Assembly (NCBI GenBank): GCA_001414345.1
Contig: LLCB01000310.1
Location: forward strand, 1-64,000
DNA from: Hymenoscyphus infarciens
Taxonomy: Eukaryota > Ascomycota > Leotiomycetes > Helotiales > Helotiaceae
Reading direction: 5' to 3'
Length of the DNA stretch: 64,000 bases
Shown: positions 1 through 10,590 of the stretch, one piece after another
Layout of the letters: each line of letters begins with the position of its first letter
Numbering within the stretch: the first letter of the stretch is position 1
Made by a program: the position numbers and the translations under genes
The notes under the pieces: model-generated
What the model was told of the DNA's origin: nothing
The model's database searches: none
Seen by the model: only the letters and a program-made list of their open reading frames with translations

Positions 1-1600
1 ATTCTAGCTAGTAGAGCTATAAGTAAATAAGAGATAGTCTATTAATTTTAGAGACTTTTAAGAGGCTCTTTTCTAGTACTTTTAGAGTATAAATAAGCAC
101 TTTTAGAGTATTAAAAGAGGCGTAGCTGAAGAGGCGTAGCCGAGGAGACTACTTAGGTCGGTTAATAGTTTAAACCTAGGCGTCTTACAAAAGTAGACTA
201 TTAACTATCTACTCTAAGAGCGCTTCGTATACGCTATATAGTAAAAATACTATAGGAGCCTATACTAATAGAAAGAGAGCTTCTAACCTACTAGTTAATA
301 GTTCAAAAGACGGGGTTTTAGTAGAATAGATATTTTAGACATATATAAGACGTAGTAGGTTTAAACTAAGAGAGAGGTATTAAATTAATACTTAAAAAGT
401 TAAGTATAACGTAGGAGACTCTTTTACTTTATACTTAGTAAATAAATTAATTAGTATCTAATTAATCTATCTAATTAATTATAGCCTTTTAAATTCACTT
501 TTACATAGGTAACTTAAGTGTTTTTATTATACTAGTGTTCTTAGTTTTAGCAGCTTCTTATTTACTTTAGATACTACTAAAAAAAGTCTAAATTAGATAA
601 TTTTAAGTATATTAGATATGTAATTGCTCGCTCTTTAGATGTATATAGATTAGTATATAGTAGAGTAGTGTTGTTTTAATAGATTAGATTTAAAAGAGAG
701 TATATATAAATAGGTAGTTTTAGAGTAGAGTTAGAGCTGAGACTTAGCGCTCTTAGTATAAAGCTAGGGCCGGATTAGAGCTAGCGCTAGAGGCCTAAAC
801 TATTAACCGCTGTCTCTTATATTCTAATTCTAACTTATATCTAGGTTCTAGGTAGTTTCTAGCTAGTCTAGTTATTATACTCTAAATAAGAGTTTTATAG
901 GTTAAAAAGGAATTCTAATAATTAGTATTTATAAAGCGTCTATTATATACTAATATCTTCTATTATTAGTATATAAGTAAAATACTATTATCTAAAGATT
1001 TAATCTTTTTAGTTATCTTACTTTTATATTAGAGTTAGAGAGTATTTAAAATAGCTTTAGTACTTTATTAGATAAGAGAATATTAGAAGATATTAGAGAT
1101 AGATATATCTCTTAGCTAAAAGAAGTATAAAAGGTTAAAAGAAAGATTTAAAAGAGAGTTAGATTAAAGAGAGTTTAAAAGTAAAGTAGTTTATTAACTT
1201 TAAATATTACTTATTCTCTTTTTAAGCTTAGTTAGCTAATCTTTTATTCTTTATTCTTTTACTTCTAAAGTTTATATAACTATTTATATCTAGTTTATAT
1301 TAAAGAAGTCTTACTTATTATTTTATTAAAATCTTCTAAGTTTTACTATATAAGTATACTTTAAAAAGAGTTTAAAGAAGTATCTTTTAGAAAGAGAGAT
1401 ATCGAGGTTACTTAATACTATTTAAAAAAACTAAGTTTAATATTTTAATAATATTAATTTAAAGAGAAAGAGAGAGATAAGATTAGATTTAGAAGCTTTT
1501 ATAATAAATTTTTATTAGTTATTAACTTTACTAAATCTTATATAGTATTCTCTATATAAAGAGAGTTATTAAAAGCTTTAGAAATACTTATTATATTCTA
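1..1600. other. RIP-mutated AT-rich DNA, no gene resolved
   Basis: The sequence is dominated by TpA, with CpA and TpG nearly absent, as expected after heavy RIP. Stops occur in every frame. I see no motif that identifies the underlying element, though the repeated-family character of the neighbouring DNA makes a decayed transposon the likely source. Confidence 0.6.
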
Positions 1601-1817
1601 CTTTCTTAAGATATAAAATATAATTTTTACTAGCTATTTATAACTAATACTAAACTCTAATATTACTAGCTATTTAGAAGATCTCTAGAATTCTAGCTAT
1701 TTAAGAATATTATTATTCTAGTCTAGGCTAAATTATATTTAAAATAAAAGAAAGTAATAATAAGCTTAAAGAGATATTATTTATACTATTATTAGCGAAG
1801 AAGAGTTTAGTCTTTTT

Positions 1818-2200
1818 ATATAATAGTATAAAATATATACTACTATAGAAGAGATATATAAGAGTATATTTAGTAGAATAATATATATAGATACTAAGCT
1901 CTAATATAAAAGAAAAGACTAACTAGCTTCTTTTAACTCTAGGAAAGTAGGCTACTATATATAAGAGGTTTAGATAATATAAAAGAGGTCTAAAACTAAA
2001 TAATAATATATATTAGCTAATATAAAAGCTTAAACTCTATAAAAGACGTCTAAAAGTCTAGATAGATATATAGACGTATATAACCTTTCTAAATTAGATA
2101 ATATAAAATAATAACTACTAAAAGCTAAATATATAGCTGAAAGCTAAATATACTATAGCTAAATCTTATATATAGTAGATACTTCTAGCTATCTAGAATA
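1818..2200 (-). repeat. Solo LTR fragment, diverged
   Basis: Read on the minus strand, this stretch follows the order of the LTR that bounds the retrotransposon at 30278-33175. It has the AATAGTA..AAATATATAC end, the TACTAAGCTCTAATAT block, the CTACTATATATAAGAGGTTTAGA block and the CTAGCTATCTAG end. It is heavily RIP-mutated and carries short insertions. No internal retroelement sequence adjoins it, so I read it as a solo or fragmentary LTR. Confidence 0.65.
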
Positions 2201-2226
2201 GCCTAGGTAATCGGCTATTATAATAA

Positions 2227-2616
2227 GACCTTATTTAGCTTATATAAATTATTTAAATATATATATAGTTATCTACAGAGATGTCTTAAATAGTAACCTC
2301 GTATAAGTTAGTATATATTATTAAATATTTCTTAATATATTAAGTGATTATTCGTAGTATATATATTAGTATATATTTTAAGTTTTTAATATTATAATAT
2401 ATAGTTAGTAGATAGAAATAGATATATATCAACTTTAGAAGATTTATATCTCTAGAGATCTAAATCCTTTTTTAGTAGTATATATTCTATTTATATATAT
2501 ACTAATATATACGAGGTTAAATAAGAGATTTATATTACTTTTAAGTATATATATTAAATACTAGTATATATATAGAGTTAGTATATATCCTAGATATATA
2601 CGAGCTAAATAAGCTC
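2227..2616. mobile_element. MITE copy 1 (GAGCCTATTTAGCTCGTATA-type ends)
   Basis: This is about 390 bp, with inverted ends of the form GAGC-TATTTAGCTCGTATA (left GACCTTATTTAGCTTATATA, right inverted CGAGCTAAATAAGCTC). A second copy lies in opposite orientation at 28403-28837. Both copies share internal blocks such as the CCTCGTATA and AGATTTATATCTCTAGAGAT regions. It has no coding capacity, which fits a non-autonomous DNA transposon. Differences between the copies are mostly C/T and G/A. Confidence 0.75.
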
Positions 2617-3150
2617 TTTTATAAAAACTTAAGAAAAAAGACTAAAAGAATATCTAGAATACGAGAGAATACTTAGAGTTTATAGATAACTTTTAATAAT
2701 TTTAATAATATATATTTATAATTAAATAAAATAAAGATCTTTATTATTATAGTCTAGTTAATCTTTTTTTATTTATTATATTATATTATAAAACTAAGTA
2801 AGAAGTCTTATACTATATCTAAAATAAAAAAAGAAAGATAAATTAAAAGTCTTTTAAAAGAAAGATTCTAATATTAGTTATATATTTTCTTTTAATAACT
2901 CTTAGTTAATTTTATAAGTTTCTATAAATTTATAAATAGCTTCTTTTTATAATATATAATACTTCTATAGAAAATATAAGTATAAGTATAAATCAAAAAT
3001 AAAAGAAATTTCTACTTATAATAGCTTATTATTCTAAATTACTAGTATTCGTGAAACTACTAATACTTTTATACCGAGATTACAAATTACTAATACTTAT
3101 ATAACTAAAGATACTAAAGGTATTAATATCTAATATTTATATATAAAAGA
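2617..3150. other. RIP-mutated spacer
   Basis: AT-rich DNA with no gene. Around 3000-3180 it shares, in opposite orientation, a segment with the flanking repeats near 34700-34860 and 40560-40640 (blocks such as ATTACTAGTATTCGTGAAAC), so it belongs to the same repeat family. Confidence 0.5.
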
Positions 3151-3412
3151 GATTAAGGTTTAGATATTATATAATTAGCTTTTTAGCTCTTATTATTTAG
3201 TATTAGCTATATTAGATAAGACTTAGTTATTATTATTATTAGACCTTTATAGTATTTAATCTTTTATATATAAATACTCTTCTTTAGAAGAAGAGAAGAC
3301 TAATTAAGTCTTTTCTTCTATATTAGTATCTAGTATTTATATATATTATTCTTTTAAATACACTTCTATATACCTCTTTAATAGTCGTATATATTTCGTA
3401 TTATTATACTAC
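3150..3412 (+). repeat. Solo LTR fragment, plus orientation
   Basis: The right part follows the 3' half of the LTR at 30278-30587, including the GTATCTAGTATTTATAT, CACTTCTATATACCTCTT and GTATATATTTCGTATTATTA blocks in the same order. The left part resembles the degenerate LTR copies at 34.6 kb and 40.4 kb read in reverse. It is RIP-mutated and has no adjacent internal domain. Confidence 0.6.
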
Positions 3413-3436
3413 TATAATAGAGTAGTTCTTAAGATT

Positions 3437-4445
3437 ATAGCTATATTCTAGTTTATTCTATAGATATAGTCTATATATAAAATCGTGAAAAATCCTATCT
3501 AGTTTATTTCTTATATAGAAATTTAGCTACTTTTTTTATAATCTAAGCTTTTTTTTATTAAGACTTTCTCTTTCTTTTTTTTAGAAAATAGAAAATAAAA
3601 GTACTCTAAGATAAACGCGGCCTAGCTAGAAAGAAGCGCTATATTTAATTATCTCTCTTCTATATTAATTATTAATTTAAAGTAAGTATAATAAAAGTAA
3701 ACTAAAAGATAGATAATTCTTAAAGTAATCTCTTTTCTTTTTTTTAAAAAAATAGATTTTTTTTACTACTCTTATAAAGTTAATAGATTATACTAAGACT
3801 TTATAAAAATTAAGATAGATATAAAATTATCTGTTTTATCTTATAAAGTTTATAGAGTATAAGAGAAGATATAAGCCTCTTCTTTTATATTCTTATAAGT
3901 AGTAGATTATATATTATTATTTATAAAGAAGTAAAAGAGTACTTATTAAAAGAGAATTAAGGAATTTTTTAAAAAGCTTAGATTATAAAAAAAGTAGCTA
4001 AAATTAAGCTTAACTCGTAACTTATTATAAGTGTATAGAGTTATAGTCTAACTACGCTTTAGACTACTATTCTAACTAAATAGTAAGTTTTATTAAGTAG
4101 TAGAGTATCTACTCTTTTTAAAGCTTTTAATTCTATAGAGCAGTTATTATATAGTAAAGCAAAGTCTTATAAACTTAAGTTATAAACTTTAGTTTATTTT
4201 ATATAAGTATATAGAATTATAATCTAACTACGCTTTACGCTACTATTCTAACTATATAGAAAATTTTATTAAGTAGTAAATTATCTACTCTTTTTAAAGC
4301 TTTTAATTCTATAGAGCGGTTTTTATATAGAAAGGAGAAGTCTTATAGAATTTAGCGTATTATATAACGTATATTTTTCATAATTTCAAAAAGTCACGAT
4401 TTTATATATAGACTATATCTATAGAATGAACTAGAATATAGCTAT
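3437..4445. mobile_element. About 1.0-kb element with 52-bp terminal inverted repeats
   Basis: Positions 3437-3488 and 4394-4445 are inverted copies of one another over 52 bp with a single C/T difference. The interior has no recognisable coding motif and contains a direct tandem duplication (4025-4355). The size and structure suit a non-autonomous TIR element. The true ends could extend slightly beyond the 52-bp arms. Confidence 0.75.
4025..4355. repeat. Direct tandem duplication, about 170-bp unit
   Basis: Two consecutive units (about 4025-4180 and 4198-4355) share long identical blocks, including CTAACTACGCTTTA, GCTACTATTCTAACTA and ATCTACTCTTTTTAAAGC. The differences are scattered and partly RIP-like. 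The duplication lies inside the 3437-4445 element. Confidence 0.75.
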
Positions 4446-4641
4446 ATAAATAAACCAAATATAACTCTTATTACTTAACCTCAGTTATAAGTTTTCAGGC
4501 TCTTATCTCTATTATAAAAGTCTAAAGCTATTAAGCTATAAAGCTATCTTACTTAAGAAAGAAGAAATATATCTCGACTATATAGCTATATATAAAAACT
4601 ACTACATAGTTTATACTTCGGTCCTATTCTAGTTTCAACTA

Positions 4642-4932
4642 TTATAACCTACTTTCATAGCCTTCTTTCTTAGAAGCTTCACAGCCTGCTTTGATAGCTA
4701 AAGAACTTAGAACACTCTTAACCGAACAAACATCAACCTGTTTCAAATATGCCTCTAGCCTACATGTGGTGTACCTAAGAACGAGGATCCTATCAATCCT
4801 TACAGGAACTGGCGAAAAGAGCGGCTCTCTCTCTTGAGGATTCCCAACAGATGAGTTCTCTTGCGGCCCATTTCCCATTGCTAAAGCCACATGTACAACG
4901 CTAGACTGGTCGCTGGAGATAGCACTCAGCAA
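4642..4932 (-). CDS. Hypothetical 96-aa reading frame, doubtful
   Basis: An open frame of 96 codons lies at the edge of the first gene island, in DNA of ordinary composition just inside the RIP boundary. I recognise no domain, signal peptide or membrane segment. It could be a fragment of a gene whose other end was lost when the flanking repeats arrived, or a chance frame. There is no strong start context and no introns are evident. Confidence 0.25.
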   Translation of the reverse strand: MLSAISSDQSSVVHVALAMGNGPQENSSVGNPQEREPLFSPVPVRIDRILVLRYTTCRLEAYLKQVDVCSVKSVLSSLAIKAGCEASKKEGYESRL

Positions 4933-6003
4933 GAAGTATTCCGAGCAAGCTTGCCTCAGAAAGTCAGCGATTTGGAGAAAAGGGAGTGGCTAGACCTAAT
5001 ACCTTGTTACTTATAGGTTACAGAGACAAAAGACTTCGTAAATGGTTGCCTGGAGTTTCCGGCCAATTCTAGGAGAAAATTGCATCTAGAATGTAAAAAG
5101 ATTCTATGGAAAATGCGGACGAAGACTCTTCGCCTTACCTGCAGCAAAAAAAAAAAAAACAAACGGGTTTATCAACGGCATCTGGTATACACGAGAAAGA
5201 AGTGGGTAGGATTCTCAGGCGAATCCTTTTATCAACTTTACATATTAGGTTCATTTCTAGAATAGAATAAAATAAAAAAGCAAAAAACTCTCTTTTATAA
5301 CATTACCATTCTTCGTTCCTTGCTAAAAGAAATTAAATGCTTGGAAATAAGCGAGAGCGTCAAGGGAAATTGTTTCGCCAAATCTCCGAGTTATGGCTTT
5401 AACCCATTTGTTTAAAGTAACTCCACTAAACTCAATAGAGTGGCTGCTTTTCAATCAGGCTTCTATATTTGAACCCTGATTTCTTGAAAAAAAATTAAAT
5501 TAAAAGCTTTGTCAAGTAGCGACTATAGGTACTGTCAGTTGATTATAGCCCAGAGACGAGTTTTCTCATATACCCGCCCAATGCCCGAGGATTCGTAATG
5601 ATGGACTTCAATGAAGCTCAAGTGTTTGGAAAGCTTCCTTGCACAAGTAATTTTGTTGCCATCTATGTTTCTTTTATTTTATTTTATTTGTCACGTGGTT
5701 TACTCAAAAATATATCAAATTGTATAATAAGGTTCCAAGGATCAAAGGGTTCGTGAATCATAACTTTTCATTTATTTCAGCTTACATTGTTTGTTGTAAG
5801 TTTACATCAGTCCAGGAAGGAGCTTCAATTTAATTTAGCATAATATTTTCCTGTACGAGTTTGAATCTATGTCTGTCCTTCTAAACTCCTCAGATGAATG
5901 CGAAAAGCGTGCTTGCTTTTCCCTTCAGATTTGACCTCACGAAATGGCCAGAAATCTTTACCACACGTGACTCAATTCTGGCTACCTTCCCCTAGCCCTA
6001 GCC
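4933..6003. other. Intergenic, no gene seen
   Basis: Ordinary-composition DNA without a convincing reading frame. A 61-codon frame at 5080-5265 has lysine runs from a poly-A tract and looks like chance. Three CCCTAG units sit at about 5991-6007, at the 3' edge of the AlaX frame. Confidence 0.5.
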
Positions 6004-6807
6004 CTAGCTAACCTTATATGAGACTCTACTCACCCCCTTATTCCTAGCAATTTTTCGAACTTCAATCTTCCCCACCAAACCGCACTTCCCAACATGCGTT
6101 CCCCCACACGGATAGGCACCCAAGCCCACAATCTCCACCACTCTCCCTTCAACCTCTCCTTCCGGTAATGTAAACCCTTCTGCCACACCGGTACAATCTT
6201 TCAAGAGCTTCTCCATCGACCACCAATGGATTCTGACCTCACTATTTCCCGCAACAAACTCATCGGTTTTGGCTTGAATCACCTCTTTGAACTTTCCGTC
6301 AATAAGACCTCCAAACTCCACTGCCGCGGACTCCGGGTAATGCGAAGCTTTTGATTCCGTCAAAGGGGGAAGAATTCCTTCTCGGGAGAGAGCGTTGATA
6401 GCAAGACCGAGAATATGACCCGCTGTGTGAAGGCGGGAATACAATTCTCGTTTCTCAATATTGATATTCTGCGTCATGGCTTCGCCTTCTTTGAAATGTT
6501 CCGATCCCGGGATGCTGAAGCGGCCGAAATGGAAAACGGACCCCCCGATTGCTGCATGTCGAACGGAAGTCACCTCAAAGGTGGTAGTGAAGGAAGATAT
6601 GACACCGACATCAGAAGGCTGCCCGCCACCTTGAACATGAAATATGGTCGTGTCTGTGACTACGGCGTGGTCATCGTCTGTTGGGTTTTTGATCAGGGCT
6701 TGGTCGGCCGGTTGGAGTTTAGAGACTGGCCAGACGGAGAGGACTCTGCTAGTATGCTTGTGAAGCTCCCCATCTTCGAGGTATAACAGTCTTGTGCGAT
6801 CTGACAT
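6004..6807 (-). CDS. AlaX-type alanyl-tRNA editing hydrolase
   Basis: This is a 267-aa protein of the free-standing editing-domain family related to the C-terminal part of alanyl-tRNA synthetase. Members hydrolyse mischarged Ser- or Gly-tRNA(Ala), and the site is cytosolic by family analogy. Seen directly: an N-terminal part with the signature FHVQGGGQPSD (residues 56-66), the zinc-site motif HTAGH (His127, His131), and the second half-site CGGTH (Cys234, His238). All four expected zinc ligands are present. The frame is a single exon from ATG to TAA-type stop with no breaks, and the length is normal for a fungal AlaX. The start at 6807 gives a plausible full N-terminus. Its only neighbours on this side are intergenic DNA and the unrelated two-exon gene at 8084 on the opposite strand. 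The precise amino-acid specificity cannot be read from the sequence. Confidence 0.95.
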   Translation of the reverse strand: MSDRTRLLYLEDGELHKHTSRVLSVWPVSKLQPADQALIKNPTDDDHAVVTDTTIFHVQGGGQPSDVGVISSFTTTFEVTSVRHAAIGGSVFHFGRFSIPGSEHFKEGEAMTQNINIEKRELYSRLHTAGHILGLAINALSREGILPPLTESKASHYPESAAVEFGGLIDGKFKEVIQAKTDEFVAGNSEVRIHWWSMEKLLKDCTGVAEGFTLPEGEVEGRVVEIVGLGAYPCGGTHVGKCGLVGKIEVRKIARNKGVSRVSYKVS

Positions 6808-8083
6808 CTATTTCATGATGAGAAAGTGGTCTCACAAATTGGCCTAGAAAGAAGAAAGATTGGGTACTTGGTAAAGATGGGGTGTTGTAGATTCCTCACA
6901 GGTGATTCGTAGGTGATTCGTAGCCACTGTTGTAGTATTGGGAAGTCTTAGTCCGTAGCGCTATTGCATCCGATTCGTTGACTCTACAATTACGTTGCAA
7001 TAAGGTTTCAATTCAAGGACAGTTGTCACTGACGGCCTTTCGGACAATGCTGGCGCCATGATGGTGGGGGTGGTGGATCACTGGTGGATACTTGCCCTGG
7101 ACCCCTGCTCGACCTTTATGTGGACGTTCCTTGCAAGCACCTTGCAAGGTTCAACCTCTCCTCCATCTCTTTTGCTTTTTCACAACCACAACTATCGGGA
7201 GAGTGACAACAGACAGCAGCACATCTTGCAACTTCCCAAGTCTCTGGTTTGTTCTTTGAATCTCCTTCTCTGATCTCCTATAAAATATATTCACCGTCCT
7301 GATATATACGATTGCCAGTGCGTTTGAATACCAAGGTCTTGGGTCACAAGTCCAGGTCCGGCCGCCTCATGAAGCAGTCAAAGGTTCACTCTCCACAGCT
7401 ATACCTGAGCTGAAGTTTGAAACGAAAGCCAGGAGCTCCAACCAATACGAGGCCATGCCTCGCACATCAATGGTTCATGCGTCAATAAAGTTATCGGATG
7501 CAACATCAGACTAGAACGTATACTCCGGGATTCCAAATTGAAAGAACCTCTTGCTTTCAATGCGTACAACTTTGAGACAAACACACGAAATAAACCTTCG
7601 TCTCTCGAAAGCCTGGACCTGTACGTGATCAGGTTCAGGAGCACCATCAATGCCGCTTGATTTTTGCATCAGCAACTTCCAAGTTCCAGTGGATCTTCGG
7701 AGAGTTCGCTACAAGCATGCACATCCAACAAGAATCGGAGAAGTTTTCTAGATTGTGGGATCCGAGAAGATCGGACACCGCTTGATTCCGTGTATTGGGA
7801 TGCAGCTGTCGTCGCCCTGTGGATGAGGTTTCGTCTTGTGGAGAAATCCCAATTTCAGGCCAGGATTGGTTTGCCAAGGTTAGATTAGTGCATTTTCTAC
7901 CGTGCATATTGAACGAAGGTTATAATGGCTTAGAGCTCCGCGGGGTACTTAAGGAAGAGAATCGCCCATCATTTTCGACCTCATCAGCATCTACAACAGT
8001 ATCTTCAAAGCAACAAAAGCAATCAACAACCACTCAAATCATACTCTACCAACCCTTTCAAACAACCAAATCAACCAGTCAAA
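6808..8083. promoter_or_regulatory. Divergent intergenic region with 5' leader of the gene at 8084
   Basis: About 1.28 kb separates two divergently transcribed genes, AlaX on the minus strand and the 202-aa unknown on the plus strand. Overlapping open frames on both strands at 7058-7907 have no domain or compositional bias and are treated as chance. The last 120 bases before 8084 are rich in CAA/ACC and end in GTCAAAATGCC. This is typical of an efficiently translated fungal leader and start codon. Confidence 0.55.
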
Positions 8084-8743
8084 ATGCCTATCCTCGGACT
8101 CATCGTTTCCCCACCTCTCTCCGATGAGCTCAAGGCAGCTCTGCAATCAGAGGCTCCAGCAATGGATGCCGCACTCAAGTCTGCCCCTGGAGTCAAGAAT
8201 GTCTACGCGGGTCCTTTGGTCGCAGAAAAAGGCGGTCCAGCAACCTCTACAAAGATGGTTCAGTTAGTTGGTGAGTCTATTTAGCTTCCCAGGAACCAGA
8301 ACTACCTAACATTCCTTCTAGAGTTCGAAAGTGCCGAAGCGGCCTCAGCTCTCAGGGCCAACCCACCAGCAGCAATCGAAGCTGTCAAGGCAAAGCTCTC
8401 ACTCCCAGAGCCCGAGATCTCAAACCTTTTCGAACTGGAAACCGTTCCTTCAGCAGCAGATCTCCAAGGAGTAACCTCAATCGCCATTCTTTCTCTCAAT
8501 GATGCGTCCAAGGGTGATGAGGCCAAGGCACACATGAAGAGTATTATGGGTGATCACCCAGAGAAGAAGATCTTTGGAGGCAAGAGTTTGAAGACTGACG
8601 GACAGGGAGTTGTGATTGCTTCATTCGCAGGAAAGGAGGAGGCTATAGCCGCGGATAACAGTCCACAGGCTGCTACTGGAAAGGCTGAATGGGCAAAGTT
8701 TGGTACTGCCGAGAACATCTGGGCTACCCTTCAAGCTGTATAG
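8084..8743 (+). CDS. Unrecognised 202-aa protein, two exons
   Basis: Exon 1 is 8084-8270 and exon 2 is 8322-8743. The 51-bp intron (8271-8321) has GTGAGT, a CTAAC branch site at 8306-8310 and TAG. Splicing joins G|AG and gives a continuous 202-codon frame. The start lies in the context TCAAAATGCC after a CAA-rich leader. The protein is alanine-rich and of mixed charge, with no signal peptide or membrane segment. Two halves of about 95 residues, each with an alternating strand/helix look and ending in phrases like MVQLVEFES and GVVIASFAG, hint at a duplicated ferredoxin-like (dimeric alpha-beta barrel) fold. That is inference only. I do not recognise the family. The codon use and leader suggest a genuinely expressed gene. 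Confidence 0.85.
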
Positions 8744-9285
8744 ATGGGTTTGGGAAACAGAAATTGGGATGATTGGCATTGGTTTGCCGCTGTCTATCTT
8801 TTTGCATCTGACCCTGGAGGTCTGGTTTATTAGGCTAGATGGATGACTATAGGAAAATTGAGAGCAGGACATACTCCCTTCACTTTTCTGGAACTTTACG
8901 AGTGATTTACTGACTGCTTGCACATTATCATGTAGGAAGTATAGTGAAAACCATACAAGGCTCATGTACTCGTAACTCATATTTTGCCTCCCAACGAGTG
9001 TAAGAAACACTTCCATGTGATAGCCAATACAATATCCCCCCCCCACTACAATCATCACCAAATCTCCAAGGACCAAGTGTTAGTCTTTGGAAAGCATCAA
9101 AGTCGTCCCGCCCAGAGTTTCGGGACCAGGAGAGAACCTTGATGAACCTTGATGGGTATAGTGGGGTAAATGGGGCCGCGTAGCCGCCCTCCACAGCTAA
9201 GCGGATATGCCGAGATCTCCGGAGTCCTTTTACTTATGCACAGACTGTACTAAATACCCCCCCCCCCCATTTACATTGTAAGTAA
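8744..9285. other. 3' flank, no gene seen
   Basis: Downstream sequence of the 202-aa gene. Minus-strand frames at 8621-9194 overlap its 3' end and show no domain. Short poly-C runs occur at about 9037 and 9258. Confidence 0.45.
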
Positions 9286-9569
9286 GTACTTAATGACCCA
9301 CTTTGTGGAATATCAAAGCGCCGAGCTAATACTTCGTCCCAGGCATAATAAGTAAGTACTACAGATTTTGTGGGTTACCAGGGTTTTTGGCCGATTTTCA
9401 TGGGGGTTCCTTTCGCTTCTGCTGTAATTGTTACTTATGCCTGGGACGAAGTAAGAAGAGTTGATGTTAAAAAATAGAATGATAAAGAAGCTTCTATTGG
9501 CCAGACACTCTGATATTAACAGGACTTTACACAGCCTCCCCCAGATCGGCAAAGTGGGTCATTAAGTAC
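9286..9569. mobile_element. Outer MITE with 20-bp perfect inverted ends
   Basis: GTACTTAATGACCCACTTTG at 9286-9305 is the exact reverse complement of 9550-9569. The 284-bp unit has no coding capacity and encloses a second, smaller inverted-repeat element (9330-9453). This is consistent with one MITE having inserted into another. The composition is not RIP-mutated. Confidence 0.8.
9330..9453. mobile_element. Inner MITE, 124 bp, unmutated copy
   Basis: The ends are the 19-bp inverted pair TACTTCGTCCCAGGCATAA (9330-9348) and its complement ending at 9453. A second copy, in opposite orientation and with RIP-type substitutions, lies at 62205-62320. There is no coding potential. The two copies establish a dispersed short TIR family in this genome. 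Confidence 0.85.
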
Positions 9570-10452
9570 ACTCCCCCCTTGAACTAAAAGTAATAGCAAC
9601 CAACTAATTTATGAGCAGCTATCGGAAGCTACTCAGTGCCTGCAATAATTTCAAAACTGAGACTGTCTTTCAACTGTGGATTTACTTAGAATCTCTTTCT
9701 TCAGCAAACTGGTGTAACTGTGTAAGACCACTCTGGTTTTCCTTTCTCCTAGAATCTCAAATATATTTTCCACTCTTTCCTTATATCAAAGAGATCTTGT
9801 ACTCTCCCGGCATCTTTATTCCTCATAGATCTAGTAGACTATGGCTAATTTGATAAGTGCGAGAACTTAAATCATGAGATAGAAGATTATTAATTAAAAG
9901 TGTAGTAGGTGCTTTTTCCATTTCTCTCGCTTAGCTCGTTAGTGTATACTGGCCTCCTACTCTTTATAACATGCCTTAGGAAAAGATCTTATCAATTAGT
10001 AGCATAAGGATAATCTAAAAAAGCAAAGAGATAACGTACTAGTTACATAACAGGGTATCCAGGTAATCTCTAGGTAGTAGTTGCGCTATCAGCGACTTAC
10101 CTTTGCTATATCTAATAGAGCTTAAGAGATACTAGGAGAGTTTTTTACACCGAGAAAGAGTCAGTGACCTTTCTGGACAACTGGACTACTAAAAGTTCCT
10201 ATGTTATTACTATTTGACTAAATTTACCTAAATTAGGATGTAGATATAGTCGTACTAACTATGTAGAGTTCTACCTTCTCAAATCTAAAACACTTCGAAA
10301 CACTGACATATTATTACATCGTCCCATCAATAGATTATCATCTCATCAGCATATTATCATCTCATCAACACACTATTAAGTTAGCAATTTAGCACGTTAA
10401 ATAAATCTATTGCCTCATCATCGCTCTAGACTAGGTACGCAAATCAAATACA
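9570..10452. other. No gene seen
   Basis: Moderately AT-rich DNA without RIP saturation. An 80-codon frame at 9611-9853 has no recognisable features. Confidence 0.4.
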
Positions 10453-10590
10453 ATGTGTAGGTACAAATATACCAGATGCCGCGTATGTAAAGAATCTATT
10501 GTTAAATGTTGGGATTTTTACAACCTTGGTTAGGAATCCTTTTGTCCGCGTTAGAGAGATAAACTAAAGGACGAGTATATGTTATGATAG
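10453..10590 (+). pseudogene. Decayed member of the small MCxY Cys-rich family
   Basis: From ATG at 10453 the frame reads MCRYKYTRCRVCKE, matching the spacing M-C-x-Y-x4-C-x2-C of the two genes at 19881-20355 and 20767-20958. Further cysteines follow at residues 19 and 30. The frame is then interrupted by two TAG codons, after residues 26 (NLG*) and 32 (CPR*). Both are one C-to-T step from CAG, so RIP or ordinary decay could have made them. The sequence beyond is unreadable. Alternatively this is a chance short frame, but the shared start-proximal pattern argues against that. Confidence 0.55.

Noticed and set aside
5080..5265. 61-codon plus-strand frame
   Set aside because: Starts in low-complexity DNA, contains a poly-Lys run from poly-A, and has no recognisable features.
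5380..5480. Possible tRNA suggested by a GGTTCAAAT-like B box on the minus strand
   Set aside because: No matching A box, acceptor stem or cloverleaf could be built.
5991..6008. CCCTAGCCCTAGCCCTAG, resembling telomere repeat
   Set aside because: Only three units, CCCTAG rather than CCCTAA, located at a gene end and flanked by ordinary sequence; not a telomere or interstitial telomere array.
7058..7907. Several overlapping open frames on both strands between AlaX and the gene at 8084
   Set aside because: No domain, no consistent codon bias and mutual overlap on opposite strands; treated as chance frames in a divergent intergenic region.
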